Origin: CAVYXZ01 sp965223835
Lineage (GTDB): Bacteria; Chloroflexota; Anaerolineae; Aggregatilineales; Phototrophicaceae
Direction: 5' to 3'
Length of the DNA stretch: 64,000 nt
Assembly (NCBI GenBank): GCA_965223835.1
Contig: OZ245023.1
Span: 434,001 to 498,000 of the forward strand
Part shown: positions 1 through 8,560 of the stretch, one piece after another
Numbering within the stretch: position 1 is the first letter of the stretch
Layout: each line of letters starts with the position of its first letter
Program-made: the position numbers and the translations under genes
The notes under the pieces: generated by a model
Told to the model about the DNA's origin: nothing
Database searches by the model: none
The model's input: the letters and a program-made list of their open reading frames with translations, nothing else

Positions 1-3000
1 CGGGCAACGCCTTTGCGACCTGGAATGGCACGTCGATGGCGGCACCCCACGTCGCCGGGGCGCTGGCGCTCTTGAAAGAAGCCGACACTGATGCCACGGT
101 CAGCGAATTGTATAAAGCGCTGGCGCTCACCGGCCTACCCATCCGCGACAGCCGTAACAATATTACTCGCCCGCGGGTTGATGTTGACGATGCGCTGAAC
201 ATTCTGGTTGCTGGCGGCGCGGCCGTGCCTGATGATTTCAGTGACGCCACATCGATTTCGCTCTTCCCGTTTGAAGTCCATGAATATACTTTTTTTGCCA
301 CCGATGAAAGCGGTGAGACCGACGGAAATTGTACTCTGGGGCCTGATAGTACGTTGTGGTACAGTCTGAACGCAGCCGGTTCCGGGCAAGTGAACATCAA
401 CACCGAAGGGTCAGACTACGACACTGTTCTGGCCGTTTACACCGGAACGCAGCTGAATGACCTGGTTGAAGTGGGCTGCGATGATGATGGTGGCACGGGA
501 TTGCTGTCGGACCTGGACTTGAACGTCATCGCTGGAACCGCTTATTACATTCAGGTAGGTGGTTATCGCAATTTAGATGACGAAGACAATTATGTTAACG
601 ATCGCGGGCGATTGGTGCTGAATGTCACTGCGCCCCTCACCACGCCCGTGCTGGTCAGCCCGGCGGATGCGTCAACAACAATCACCGAAACCCAACCGGA
701 CTTTACCTGGAACGGCGTGGTGACCGCCAACGTTTACGATTTGGAAGTGGACGATAACAGCGACTTCAGCAGTCCCGAATTCACCACAACCACCAGTGCC
801 ACCAGCGCCGCTCCCGGCCTGGCCCTGTATAACGGGACCTATTTCTGGCGGGTGCGTGCCCGCAACGCGGCAGAAACCACACCCTGGAGCGACGTTTGGA
901 GCGTGACGATTGATGTCGAGCGCTTTGTTGATCTCGTGATTGATAAGATCGCCACACCAGATCCGGTTATCGTCGGCGACCCGTATACCTATGCCATCAC
1001 CATAACCAACAACGGGCCGGATGATGCCCAGAACGTCGTCGTCGTGGACAACTTCCCGCTGGGCGTCATTCTGGACGGCAGCAGCGCCTCACAGGGTAAT
1101 TGTACCTCGGCTCCCCGACTCGTGACCTGTAACCTGGGCAACCTGCGTAACGGCGACAACGCGACGATCACGTTGAATGCCCGGTCGGTCATTAGCGAAA
1201 GCATTTTTAACGAGGCGCTGGTTTCATCAGACGCGACCGAGAATGACCCGAATAACAACCGCATCGAGATCAAAACGATCATCAATCCACCACCGGGCAC
1301 GCGCATGATCCGCTGGGCCGGAATCGACTGGTACGTCAAGGCGGCGGATTCGCCGGTTGGGCCGGGACCGAATCGCTTTAGCGATGACGAAGATAGTGTG
1401 TGGGTGGACAGCAACGGCAACCTCCATCTTAAAATCGTGAAGGATGGCGCCAACTGGTACAGCGCCGAGATCTTCAGTGTTGAGCGCACGAGCTACGGAA
1501 TGCACCGCGCCTACGTTGACTCGTCAATCAACGACCTGAATGAAAATGTCGTGTTCGGCTTCTTCCTGTATCAGGACGATGAGCATGAAATTGACTTTGA
1601 AGGTGCCCGTTGGGGCGACCCGTTTGGACCGAATGCCCAGTTCGCCTTGCAACCCTGGCAGGTCCCTGGTAATCGGGAACGCTTCTTCATCAACGACTCG
1701 GGGCCAACCCTGCATGAGATCGACTGGCAGGCCGGGCAGGTGGATTTCCGCAGCCTCTATGGGCATGATCCCAGTGGTGGCACGCTCATTCATGACTACA
1801 TGATTGATAGTGGGGTGCCGGTTGAAGAACGCGACCTGCGTATTCGTCTCAACCTGTGGCTGCTGAATCCAATTCTGAATCCGCAAAATTTGGATGAGGT
1901 GGAAATCGTCATCTACGATCTGGATTCGCCCATCACTGATGCCCAGGCTGATCTGGCGGTGACGAAGACGACGGCCCAGCCCTATGCCAGTGCGGGCCAG
2001 AATCTGACTTATCAGTTGCGCGTGACCAATAATGGTCTGGACCGGGCCAAAGACATCGTATTGACTGATACCTTACCGGGAGATGCCACCTTCGTTTCGG
2101 CGGAACCGGCAGGCCTGTGCAATCATGCGGCGGGGACCGTCACCTGTGATCTGGGTGATCTGGGGCCGGGCAAATGGCGTAACATCAACCTGAATGTTAC
2201 GGTGAGCGGTGCGGCCAGCGGTATATTAAGCAACACAGCCTCGGTCACATCCGTCGTTCCCGACCTGGTGAGCGCCAACGATAATGTGACGCTCGAACTG
2301 CCGATTCTGGCGACGTTATCGCCACCGATCTTGAGTCCGCCAACGGTACTGTCGGCCAACCAGATTCAACTGAACTGGGCCGATGGGGCGCCGGGCCAGA
2401 CGGACGAATTCTATGTGGAACGCTCCGCCGACGGCAACGATCCCTGGTACACCATCCGCACCCTGCCACGACATGTGACGTCGTTTGTCGACAGCAATTT
2501 GTTGTGCGGCACCGACTACTGGTATCGAGTCCGGGCTGGACGCGTTGTAGATGGTGCCATTTCCGACCCATCAAACGTGCAATCTGCTTCCACGCTGGCC
2601 TGTCCCGCCCCGGTGTTGCATACTGCTGGTGTGTTCACCACCGGGCGCTGGTTGTTCTGGGATGCGCTGAATGATGGCCCGCCTGATCTCGTGTTTGATT
2701 TGGGACCAACAGCACCCGGTTGGACCGCCGTTGTCGGTGACTGGGACGGCGATGGCACCGATGGCATTGGCCTGTACAAGGACGGCGTGTGGTTGCTGCG
2801 GGAGGTCGCCGCTGGTGGCCCGGTCGAACGGCAGGTGCAGTATGGCAGTAACGAACCGGGCTGGCTGCCGATTGTGGGTGACTGGAACGGTGACGGCATT
2901 GACGGCATCGGCTTGTACAAGGATGGCTATTTCAACCTGCGCCATACCGCCACTGCTGGCAGCCCGAACTGGACTTTCGAGTTTGGGCCACACGAACCGG

Positions 3001-3662
3001 GCTGGCGGCCTGTTGCCAGTGATTGGAATGGTAGCGGACAGGACACCATTGGTTTGTTCAAGGACGGTCTGTGGTTGCTCAGCAATTCAACGCCGGCCCG
3101 GGCCGATCTGCCACCGATCACGTTCGGTAACGGTGGTCAGCCGGTTGCTGGTGACTGGAACGAGGATGGGACGGATGGCATCGGCATCTTTGTTGATGGT
3201 GTATGGTATCTGCGCCACACGGCGACAACAGGTGCGCCTGAAGTGGTCTTCGATACGCATTTGAGCACGGCGGACTGGCAACCGCTGGCAAGTTATCGGG
3301 GAGGCATCGGCACATTGGTCATTCTCTCGCAGCCGATCACAGATGCCCCGCCGCCGACTCAGGAATCGACTACCGTCGTGCCAGTGACGGACGCACCCGA
3401 AGTCACCGAAGCGCCAGTCGTCACCGCGCCGCCCGAAGCAACGGCGGAAGTCACGGACGAATCTACGCCGGAAACACCGACTGACCTACCAGCGGAAGTG
3501 ACCGCAGAGCCAACGGTCGCGCCCACCAGCGAACCCACGGAAGCGCCCCCAGTGTCGCCGACCATTGAACCGACCATTGAACCGACGGTGACGCCAACGG
3601 CAGTGCCCACTGCCGAACCTACGGAATCGCCTCCGGTTGAAACGACCGAGGAACCGGCATAA
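1..3662 (+). CDS. Secreted subtilisin-family (S8) protease fusion, C-terminal part (5' end outside window)
   Basis: The frame is open to base 3, so only the downstream part of a very large extracellular protein is present. It begins at the subtilase serine block GTSMAAPHVAG (bases 30-62); the catalytic Asp and His must lie upstream. Then follow a PPC-like beta domain (about 230-640), an Fn3-like module (645-910), a DUF11 repeat (930-1270), a jelly-roll region carrying EIDFE (1587-1601), a second DUF11 (1950-2290), an Fn3 (2320-2600), four clear repeats of the GDWDGDGTDGIGLYKDG type plus one worn copy (2720-3290) and a Pro/Thr/Glu tail to the stop. EIDFE matches the family GH16 catalytic pattern E-x-D-x-E, so a glycan-cleaving or glycan-binding module may sit inside the protease. 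No C-terminal membrane anchor or LPxTG motif is visible. Family assignment of the protease block is firm; the middle modules are read by eye. Confidence 0.9.
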   Translation, partial: GNAFATWNGTSMAAPHVAGALALLKEADTDATVSELYKALALTGLPIRDSRNNITRPRVDVDDALNILVAGGAAVPDDFSDATSISLFPFEVHEYTFFATDESGETDGNCTLGPDSTLWYSLNAAGSGQVNINTEGSDYDTVLAVYTGTQLNDLVEVGCDDDGGTGLLSDLDLNVIAGTAYYIQVGGYRNLDDEDNYVNDRGRLVLNVTAPLTTPVLVSPADASTTITETQPDFTWNGVVTANVYDLEVDDNSDFSSPEFTTTTSATSAAPGLALYNGTYFWRVRARNAAETTPWSDVWSVTIDVERFVDLVIDKIATPDPVIVGDPYTYAITITNNGPDDAQNVVVVDNFPLGVILDGSSASQGNCTSAPRLVTCNLGNLRNGDNATITLNARSVISESIFNEALVSSDATENDPNNNRIEIKTIINPPPGTRMIRWAGIDWYVKAADSPVGPGPNRFSDDEDSVWVDSNGNLHLKIVKDGANWYSAEIFSVERTSYGMHRAYVDSSINDLNENVVFGFFLYQDDEHEIDFEGARWGDPFGPNAQFALQPWQVPGNRERFFINDSGPTLHEIDWQAGQVDFRSLYGHDPSGGTLIHDYMIDSGVPVEERDLRIRLNLWLLNPILNPQNLDEVEIVIYDLDSPITDAQADLAVTKTTAQPYASAGQNLTYQLRVTNNGLDRAKDIVLTDTLPGDATFVSAEPAGLCNHAAGTVTCDLGDLGPGKWRNINLNVTVSGAASGILSNTASVTSVVPDLVSANDNVTLELPILATLSPPILSPPTVLSANQIQLNWADGAPGQTDEFYVERSADGNDPWYTIRTLPRHVTSFVDSNLLCGTDYWYRVRAGRVVDGAISDPSNVQSASTLACPAPVLHTAGVFTTGRWLFWDALNDGPPDLVFDLGPTAPGWTAVVGDWDGDGTDGIGLYKDGVWLLREVAAGGPVERQVQYGSNEPGWLPIVGDWNGDGIDGIGLYKDGYFNLRHTATAGSPNWTFEFGPHEPGWRPVASDWNGSGQDTIGLFKDGLWLLSNSTPARADLPPITFGNGGQPVAGDWNEDGTDGIGIFVDGVWYLRHTATTGAPEVVFDTHLSTADWQPLASYRGGIGTLVILSQPITDAPPPTQESTTVVPVTDAPEVTEAPVVTAPPEATAEVTDESTPETPTDLPAEVTAEPTVAPTSEPTEAPPVSPTIEPTIEPTVTPTAVPTAEPTESPPVETTEEPA

Positions 3663-3671
3663 CAGCATAAC

Positions 3672-3696
3672 GCGCTCCTGCACTGGGGCGCTTTTT
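3672..3696 (+). terminator. Rho-independent terminator of the subtilase gene
   Basis: A 7-bp stem (GCGCTCC at 3672-3678 with GGGGCGC at 3685-3691, one G-U pair) closes a 6-base loop and is followed by five T. It starts 10 bases after the stop of the protease gene and ends just before the convergent gene's stop codon. Confidence 0.75.
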
Positions 3697-4674
3697 CTAT
3701 TTATTGCCGGTGAACGCTGCAATCGTACGCGCCAGTTTCGCGTCGTTTTCGACCACGCCCTTGAGCGTAAACACAATCACACCGTCTGCTTGGGCGGCGA
3801 TGTTTAGGGCCGCACCATAATCAGCGACTGACAAAGAAGTCGGCGAATCTACCGACTGGATAATGGGGCAGACTGGTTTGCCGGTTTGCCGCTGGAACTC
3901 ATGGGCGATATCGCCAATCCACGTGGCTGGGCGACCACACATCAGATGATAGGTCATCGGCGAAAAGATGTCGATGTGGGTTGCCAGGGCGGCGAAATCC
4001 TGACCGATAATGCCATGAATCGCGCCGCCGAAATCGCCCGCCCGCCAGGGAATCCCGAACAGGCCGAGGGTTGCATTGGGCCGAATCTCATCGACCAGTG
4101 CGCGGGCGGCGGCTACCCATGAAAGAACTTGCGCACATTTCCACTCGGCCCAGGCCGCGCGGTGCTGAGTCAGAATCGCCAGGGCTGGATTCGTGTCCGG
4201 CAAGGTAATCCCGGTGTCCCGGCAGAATTGGTCGACGGTTGCCGCATCGAACGAGGTTTGGGGTAGGTTCGGCTGATTACTCTCCCAATGACACGGCCAG
4301 CGGATAAAATCCAGCCAGACACCATCGACTGGATAGGTGCGCAAGAGGTCGGCCAGCGCATCCAACCGGTGTTGGCGGAGGCCGGCATGGGTCGGATTGG
4401 CCCCGTGATACCAGTCTTCCGGTTCCAGTGGCGTGCCAGCGGCAGTGGTTGGGCGGCTGTCGGGGAATTGTTCCCAGTAGGCCGGGCGGGCGAAGCAGTT
4501 GAACTCCGCGTAGATTTTGCTTCCTACCACGTGCAGGGCATCAACCAATGCCGCATCTTCGTAACCGCCGAAGATCGCGGTGACGCCCCAGGAACGCAGC
4601 AAGTCGGCCTGCTCTGTTGCAGATTGCCCCACAAAGGGCGCAAGTTGGGCGTCATAACCATAGAGTGCGCGCAT
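3697..4674 (-). CDS. TIM-barrel glycoside hydrolase-like protein (GHL10/DUF4015-like)
   Basis: About 325 residues with no signal peptide. The segment VDGVWLDFIRWP (around residues 116-127) is the strand-plus-Asp motif typical of putative glycosyl-hydrolase families such as GHL10 and DUF4015, in which a barrel strand ends in an acidic residue. A second strand, IDIFSPMTYHLM, also fits the TIM-barrel pattern of these families. The ATG at 4674 overlaps the TGA of the upstream gene by one base (TGATG), so translation is probably coupled; an in-frame TTG one codon earlier is less likely as the start. Substrate unknown. The pairing with a thrombospondin-type-3 protein gives no further clue to its job. 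Confidence 0.6.
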   Translation of the reverse strand: MRALYGYDAQLAPFVGQSATEQADLLRSWGVTAIFGGYEDAALVDALHVVGSKIYAEFNCFARPAYWEQFPDSRPTTAAGTPLEPEDWYHGANPTHAGLRQHRLDALADLLRTYPVDGVWLDFIRWPCHWESNQPNLPQTSFDAATVDQFCRDTGITLPDTNPALAILTQHRAAWAEWKCAQVLSWVAAARALVDEIRPNATLGLFGIPWRAGDFGGAIHGIIGQDFAALATHIDIFSPMTYHLMCGRPATWIGDIAHEFQRQTGKPVCPIIQSVDSPTSLSVADYGAALNIAAQADGVIVFTLKGVVENDAKLARTIAAFTGNK

Positions 4675-5432
4675 CAAAACGTCTCATCCTCACCCTTATT
4701 TTCTAAGCGCCACTGGCTGCCATCGTGTGATAGCTCAAAATAGGGTGCATTGTCCGCCGATACGCCCCCGGCGACCATGTGATAGGACAGTTTGGCATAG
4801 ACCACCGCGCGACTACCGCTGCTGCTCACCGTGTAGACCGACCCGAACTCGACCCGTTCCACGCTGTCCCACCAGGCGACATACTCGTTGAAGTTGTAGT
4901 TAGGCGCACAGCAGTTGAAAATCTGCTTGAAATCATCGGTCAGGAGTTGCCAGCTTTCGGCATAGCGTCCGGCGTCAACCAGCGCATAATAATCCCGGAT
5001 CGCCTGGTCGGGTGAAATGGCCGCCGTCGCCGGGAGTGGCAGCGTGGTTGGTGGGGACAAAACCGGCAATGATGTTGTCAGAATTGGTGGCTGATCTTCA
5101 TCACCATCGAGCGTGCCGTCATTATCCGAATCACGGTCCAGCGGATTGGTACCCGTCAGGTTGACTTCTTCGCCGTCGCTCAGGCCATCGCCATCACTAT
5201 CCGGGTTACGCGGGTTGGTGCCCAGTTCGCGCTCAACATCGTTGGTCAAACCATCGCCATCCAGGTCATTGCTATCGGTTGTCGGCAGAGCGGTTGGCGC
5301 TCCAATCGGGTTGGCGGATTCAGCGTCAGGGCGCGTGACGAGCAGCAAGGTAACCAGCACGAGCATCCCGCCAAAGCCCACGACTGACACGGCCAGGCCC
5401 CCCACCAACCACTTCATGTTCAATCGATTCAT
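4674..5432 (-). CDS. Membrane-anchored thrombospondin type 3 repeat protein
   Basis: About 252 residues. A single hydrophobic segment near the N-terminus (WLVGGLAVSVVGFGGMLVLV) anchors or exports the protein. It is followed by a Pro/Thr spacer and three calcium-binding thrombospondin type 3 motifs (DLDGDGLTNDVERELGTNP, DSDGDGLSDGEEVNLTGTNP and DSDNDGTLDGDED), then a second Pro/Thr linker and a C-terminal domain of about 110 residues that resembles the NTF2/SnoaL-like 'YYALVDAGRYAESWQLL' lipoprotein-type domains. The start at 5432 is chosen because GAGGTGG lies just upstream; a longer reading to 5486 lacks one. It shares a one-base overlap with the next gene. Likely calcium-stabilised surface protein; exact role unknown. 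Confidence 0.7.
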   Translation of the reverse strand: MNRLNMKWLVGGLAVSVVGFGGMLVLVTLLLVTRPDAESANPIGAPTALPTTDSNDLDGDGLTNDVERELGTNPRNPDSDGDGLSDGEEVNLTGTNPLDRDSDNDGTLDGDEDQPPILTTSLPVLSPPTTLPLPATAAISPDQAIRDYYALVDAGRYAESWQLLTDDFKQIFNCCAPNYNFNEYVAWWDSVERVEFGSVYTVSSSGSRAVVYAKLSYHMVAGGVSADNAPYFELSHDGSQWRLENKGEDETF

Positions 5433-5560
5433 CGCCACCTCGCGCTCATCTGCGTCTATTCTAGCGAGAATCGCGCATCTGAACATGGGTCATGTGTCCA
5501 TCTGGATCCTGGCAGGATGGCGATACAACCGGACCCGCAGTGCCACTGCGGGTGTCAAGG
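5433..5560. other. Intergenic, perfect 9-bp hairpin next to the CRISPR region
   Basis: Upstream region of the thrombospondin-repeat gene. The only notable structure is a perfect hairpin with ACCCGCAGT (5533-5541) and ACTGCGGGT (5545-5553) around a 3-base loop. It abuts the outermost degenerate CRISPR-like repeat. No T-tract follows on either strand, so it is not called a terminator. Confidence 0.5.
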
Positions 5561-5597
5561 GTTTTTAATCCCCGGAAGGGTAAGGTGCTTTTTTCAA
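5561..5597 (-). repeat. Outlying degenerate CRISPR repeat copy
   Basis: The stretch starting GTTTTTAATCCCC and running into GGGTAAGGTGC aligns with the 5' two thirds of the intact repeats at 5789, 5862 and 5936 in the same orientation; the last third has decayed to a T-rich run. It is separated from the next recognisable copy (5717) by 119 bases that contain a dispersed inverted-repeat element. Interpreted as the eroded leader-distal end of the array. Confidence 0.55.
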
Positions 5598-5621
5598 TGA
5601 AAAAATCCGCGCTTTTCCTTT

Positions 5622-5689
5622 ACCTCACCCCTTCCGAACCTGCGGTTCTCCCTCCCCTCTCCAATTTGGAGATGGGTTGGGAGTGAGGT
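5622..5689. repeat. Dispersed inverted-repeat element (copy A), 68 bp
   Basis: The element begins ACCTCACCCC and ends GTGAGGT, so its ends are complementary; an inner CTCTCCAATTTGGAGA hairpin lies in the right half. Copy B at 54868-54937 has the same ends and the same inner hairpin, so this is a family of small non-coding elements, MITE-like or REP-like. This copy sits inside the decayed end of the CRISPR array. No coding capacity is evident. Confidence 0.7.
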
Positions 5690-5716
5690 TGCATGACGCC
5701 AGACCTCTACTTACGC

Positions 5717-5972
5717 GCAATTAGACCTGTAGGGGGTATGGTGCAACTGCAACATTTTCCATCCGGCATACTGGTACAACCGGGAAACGTTTCAATCCCC
5801 CGTAGGGGTAGGGTGCGGCTGCAACGACTACAACCCCAACAACCCGCCTTGATACCAACACGTTTCAATCCCCCGCAGGGGTAAGGTGCGGCTGCAACGC
5901 GGGGCAAACATCGCGTACAAATCACGTGGGTTGGTGTTTCAATCCCCCGCAGGGGTAAGGTGCGGCTGCAAC
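5717..5972 (-). CRISPR. Short CRISPR array: three good 37-bp repeats plus one degenerate repeat
   Basis: Repeats lie at 5789-5825, 5862-5898 and 5936-5972 (37 bp each), written on the + strand as GTTTCAATC...GCTGCAAC; the last two are identical and the first differs at two positions. A degenerate copy (5717-5753) keeps the 3' half. Spacers are 35, 36 and 37 bases and unrelated to each other. On the minus strand each repeat ends in ATTGAAAC, the classical 5'-handle end of type I/III repeats, and decay is at the left end. Both facts point to transcription leftward from a leader at 5973-6137. No cas gene is in the window, so the array is orphan locally. Confidence 0.85.
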
Positions 5973-6097
5973 CGCAACTGATTTCCAGTATACACGGGTC
6001 ATCTGAAACCGGCAAGTCACCAAAACGGCGCAAATCGGCTGGATTGCGGCCAGTTTTTCCACGTGGATGGGCCAAAATGACCGGTGGCGGCGGGTCG

Positions 6098-6140
6098 TGA
6101 CGCAACTCGTTTTTTACGAAAAGCGGGGGGAGTTGCGTCA
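6098..6140 (-). terminator. Perfect 11-bp hairpin overlapping the pfkB stop codon
   Basis: TGACGCAACTC (6098-6108) and GAGTTGCGTCA (6130-6140) are perfect inverted repeats around a 21-base loop. The right arm contains the stop codon of the kinase gene on the minus strand. There is no T-tract after the stem, so it may be a transcript-stabilising or weakly terminating structure, or the border of the CRISPR leader. Confidence 0.5.
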
Positions 6141-7064
6141 TACGCCGTGCTCCTTGAGCAGCCGTTCCACCTGATGCGCATCGGGGATGCCGGTGGTGCC
6201 GCGACCAGTGGCTTTGAGGGCGGCGGCGGCGGATGCATAACGCACCCGTTCGGGCAGGGCTATGCCCCGCGCCAACTGCGCCGCATAGGCCCCATGAAAC
6301 ACATCGCCACAGCCAGTAGTATCAACAACCGGGACGGGAAACGCGGCCTGATGCTGAAGCGGCTGCTCGACGCTCCGATAATAGGCCCCGGCAGCGCCAC
6401 AGGTCACGACCACCACCGAGCGCTCAGCAGACCACAATTGGGCTACGGCGGCGGGGACATCGGCGGCACCGGTCCAGGCCAGGGCGAATCGTTGCCCCAC
6501 AATCAGATGATCGACCAGCGGCAGCAGTTCGTCCAGACGCGGCACATCGGCGTGTTCAAAGTCGCCAATGACCGGAATACCGACCTCACGCGCGATTTTC
6601 GCCGCCCGCAGGTTGCCGACCATGCCATACATATCGAGGAATAACACCCGCGTTTGTTGAATGGTCGCGGCGGTTGGCTGCTGATCGTCCGCGCCAACAC
6701 GTCCGCTGGGGTCAAAAAAGATCGAACGCGTATGGTCGTCCTGCCCGACGATAATCGTCGCATGGACCGGATGCGCATCATCATGATAAACGACGTGCGC
6801 CGTGTTGACCCCGGCCTGCTCCAATTGCTGCCGCGCATATTGGGACAACTCATCATGACCCATCACCGCCGCATAGCTGCACCGGGCACCCAACCGGGCT
6901 GCCGTCATCAGCGCCACAGCCGTCAATCCGCCCACCTGTCGCCGTCGATCCAGCACCCGCGTTTTGACATCCGGGTCCGGGAAGCGTTGCACATAGAGCA
7001 TGTCATCGACGGTCACGTTGCCGATTCCCAGCACATCCCATTGTTTGTTGTCTGAGGGTGTCAT
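6138..7064 (-). CDS. PfkB/ribokinase-family carbohydrate kinase
   Basis: 308 residues, normal for the family. ATP-dependent phosphorylation of a sugar or nucleoside is expected. The N-terminal PfkB signature region contains GNVTVDD, then VGGLTAVALMTAARLG where the family has the substrate-binding GG(A/N)xxN block. The C-terminal signature is DTTGCGDVFHGAY, containing the catalytic Asp (D of GCGD) and anion hole; Cys replaces the usual Ala of GAGD. The substrate cannot be read from sequence. The gene is followed by the CRISPR leader side and preceded, on the same strand, by the LtrA-like gene 87 bases upstream. No strong Shine-Dalgarno precedes the ATG. Confidence 0.88.
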   Translation of the reverse strand: MTPSDNKQWDVLGIGNVTVDDMLYVQRFPDPDVKTRVLDRRRQVGGLTAVALMTAARLGARCSYAAVMGHDELSQYARQQLEQAGVNTAHVVYHDDAHPVHATIIVGQDDHTRSIFFDPSGRVGADDQQPTAATIQQTRVLFLDMYGMVGNLRAAKIAREVGIPVIGDFEHADVPRLDELLPLVDHLIVGQRFALAWTGAADVPAAVAQLWSAERSVVVVTCGAAGAYYRSVEQPLQHQAAFPVPVVDTTGCGDVFHGAYAAQLARGIALPERVRYASAAAALKATGRGTTGIPDAHQVERLLKEHGV

Positions 7065-7151
7065 CAGTTAAATTCTCAGTCATATTCCAAATTGTTTCAA
7101 TCACGCCGACCTGCCGCCGGTCGTTTTTCCCGCATAAAGATTGTGGTTGCC

Positions 7152-8351
7152 TTACGTCGTTTCTTGCTGCTCCGGCGCGGTGACTGACTGGTAGATGCTG
7201 TACACAACCTGTACGACCATGATGACCGCGATGATCGCCACAAACTGGGTAGCGGTCACCTCTGTCGCCAGCAGGCCCACCCCCAGCACAACCAACGCAC
7301 TGACCAGGTGTATCAGGGCATTGATGACCTGGCTATGGGGGGTGAGTTCATCATCCATGCCGTAGTCAATTAAAGCCAGCGCCACCAGAAAGATAATAAT
7401 GGCGGTGGCATACAGCAGGCGATACTTTGCAGTTACCGGGTCGCCAGGGTGGTCGATGGTCTCGGCGAATAACTTTTTTGCACCGACGCCGAATGCCACC
7501 AGGGAAGCCGCCAGAATCAAATGGCCGTAGATCCAGGCAACTGGTTTGAGGCTGGACATAAAATCGAAGAGCTTGCCGGCGGTATCGGAGAAATACAGCC
7601 ACCAGAGCGAATACAGGACCGTTAACCCCGCCGCGCTGAACAGCAACTGTTCCATTACCAATTGGGTTCCCTGCGCATCATCGAGGATCTTGACGAAAGC
7701 TTCGCCCAGCACGATGATGGTGAAGATGCCGAAGCGTTCGACGATGTGGTGGGTATCAGGCCCCCACTTTTCCAATTGGACTCGCATAACCGGCAACGCA
7801 AACAGCACCAATTCCAATGCGATGCCAGCCAGCCAGCCGACCCAGTGAATATCCGCTGGCAGCAACAGCGATCCGAGCCAGACGGCGATCCCGGCACTGA
7901 ACCCCATGATGTAGCGGACGGAAAACAATCGACTTTCAGGATGCGCGTAATAGGCGCGTACATACATCAAGACCATGATGAACCGGATCAGCACATACGC
8001 CAGCGTAAATTGCACGTATAAATCGCCAAAAGCCTGGCTCACACTGAGGCCCAGAGTCGCGACGCCAAAAATCTGGGTAAAGACCAGGAAACGGTGATAT
8101 AAATCATCCACCACGAAGCGATTCTGATAAAAGGTCTCACCCGACCAGGCCCACCAGACCACCGTCATCAAGACCAGAAACTGACCAAAACCAACCAGGG
8201 TTAAGTTATCGCTCAGGAAGTTCCCAATTTGAATTAAGGTTGCCACATAAACCAGGTCATAAAACAGCTCTAACCAGCCGACGGCGCGATCAGTATGGCG
8301 GTGGAAAATGACATCGCGAAAGTATTTGGGACGTGTAAACAACTCTGACAT
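7152..8351 (-). CDS. Low temperature requirement protein A (LtrA) family membrane protein
   Basis: About 399 residues with roughly ten hydrophobic segments. The N-terminal WLELFYDLVYVATL followed by GFGQFLVLMTVVWWAWSG and the central HIVERFGIFTIIVLGEAF are hallmark blocks of the bacterial LtrA family, first named from a Listeria locus needed for growth in the cold; the biochemical function is not established. The ATG at 8351 is preferred: AGAAGAGA lies about 7 bases upstream, whereas the longer TTG reading would begin inside that ribosome site. Same strand as the kinase; the 87-base gap suggests separate or weakly linked expression. Confidence 0.85.
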   Translation of the reverse strand: MSELFTRPKYFRDVIFHRHTDRAVGWLELFYDLVYVATLIQIGNFLSDNLTLVGFGQFLVLMTVVWWAWSGETFYQNRFVVDDLYHRFLVFTQIFGVATLGLSVSQAFGDLYVQFTLAYVLIRFIMVLMYVRAYYAHPESRLFSVRYIMGFSAGIAVWLGSLLLPADIHWVGWLAGIALELVLFALPVMRVQLEKWGPDTHHIVERFGIFTIIVLGEAFVKILDDAQGTQLVMEQLLFSAAGLTVLYSLWWLYFSDTAGKLFDFMSSLKPVAWIYGHLILAASLVAFGVGAKKLFAETIDHPGDPVTAKYRLLYATAIIIFLVALALIDYGMDDELTPHSQVINALIHLVSALVVLGVGLLATEVTATQFVAIIAVIMVVQVVYSIYQSVTAPEQQETT

Positions 8352-8560
8352 ACGCAATTCTCTTCTATGATTACGGCTGAATGCTTAATCGGTACTATTT
8401 TTAGCACATGATGACAACAACATTCCAGTGGTTGGGTTTCAATTGCTTGAGGTGAAAATCAGCCACCTTTCTAATGCAATTTAGTCACGACCGCCCTGCT
8501 TCTTCATTTTGGCTGATTCACCTGCGATCAGTGCGGGGTCGGATGTGGGTGAGGTTCGAA

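Noticed and set aside
7094..7102. GTTTCAATC near the pfkB promoter resembles the start of the CRISPR repeat
   Set aside because: Only the first nine bases match; the rest of the 37-bp repeat is absent and there is no spacing pattern.
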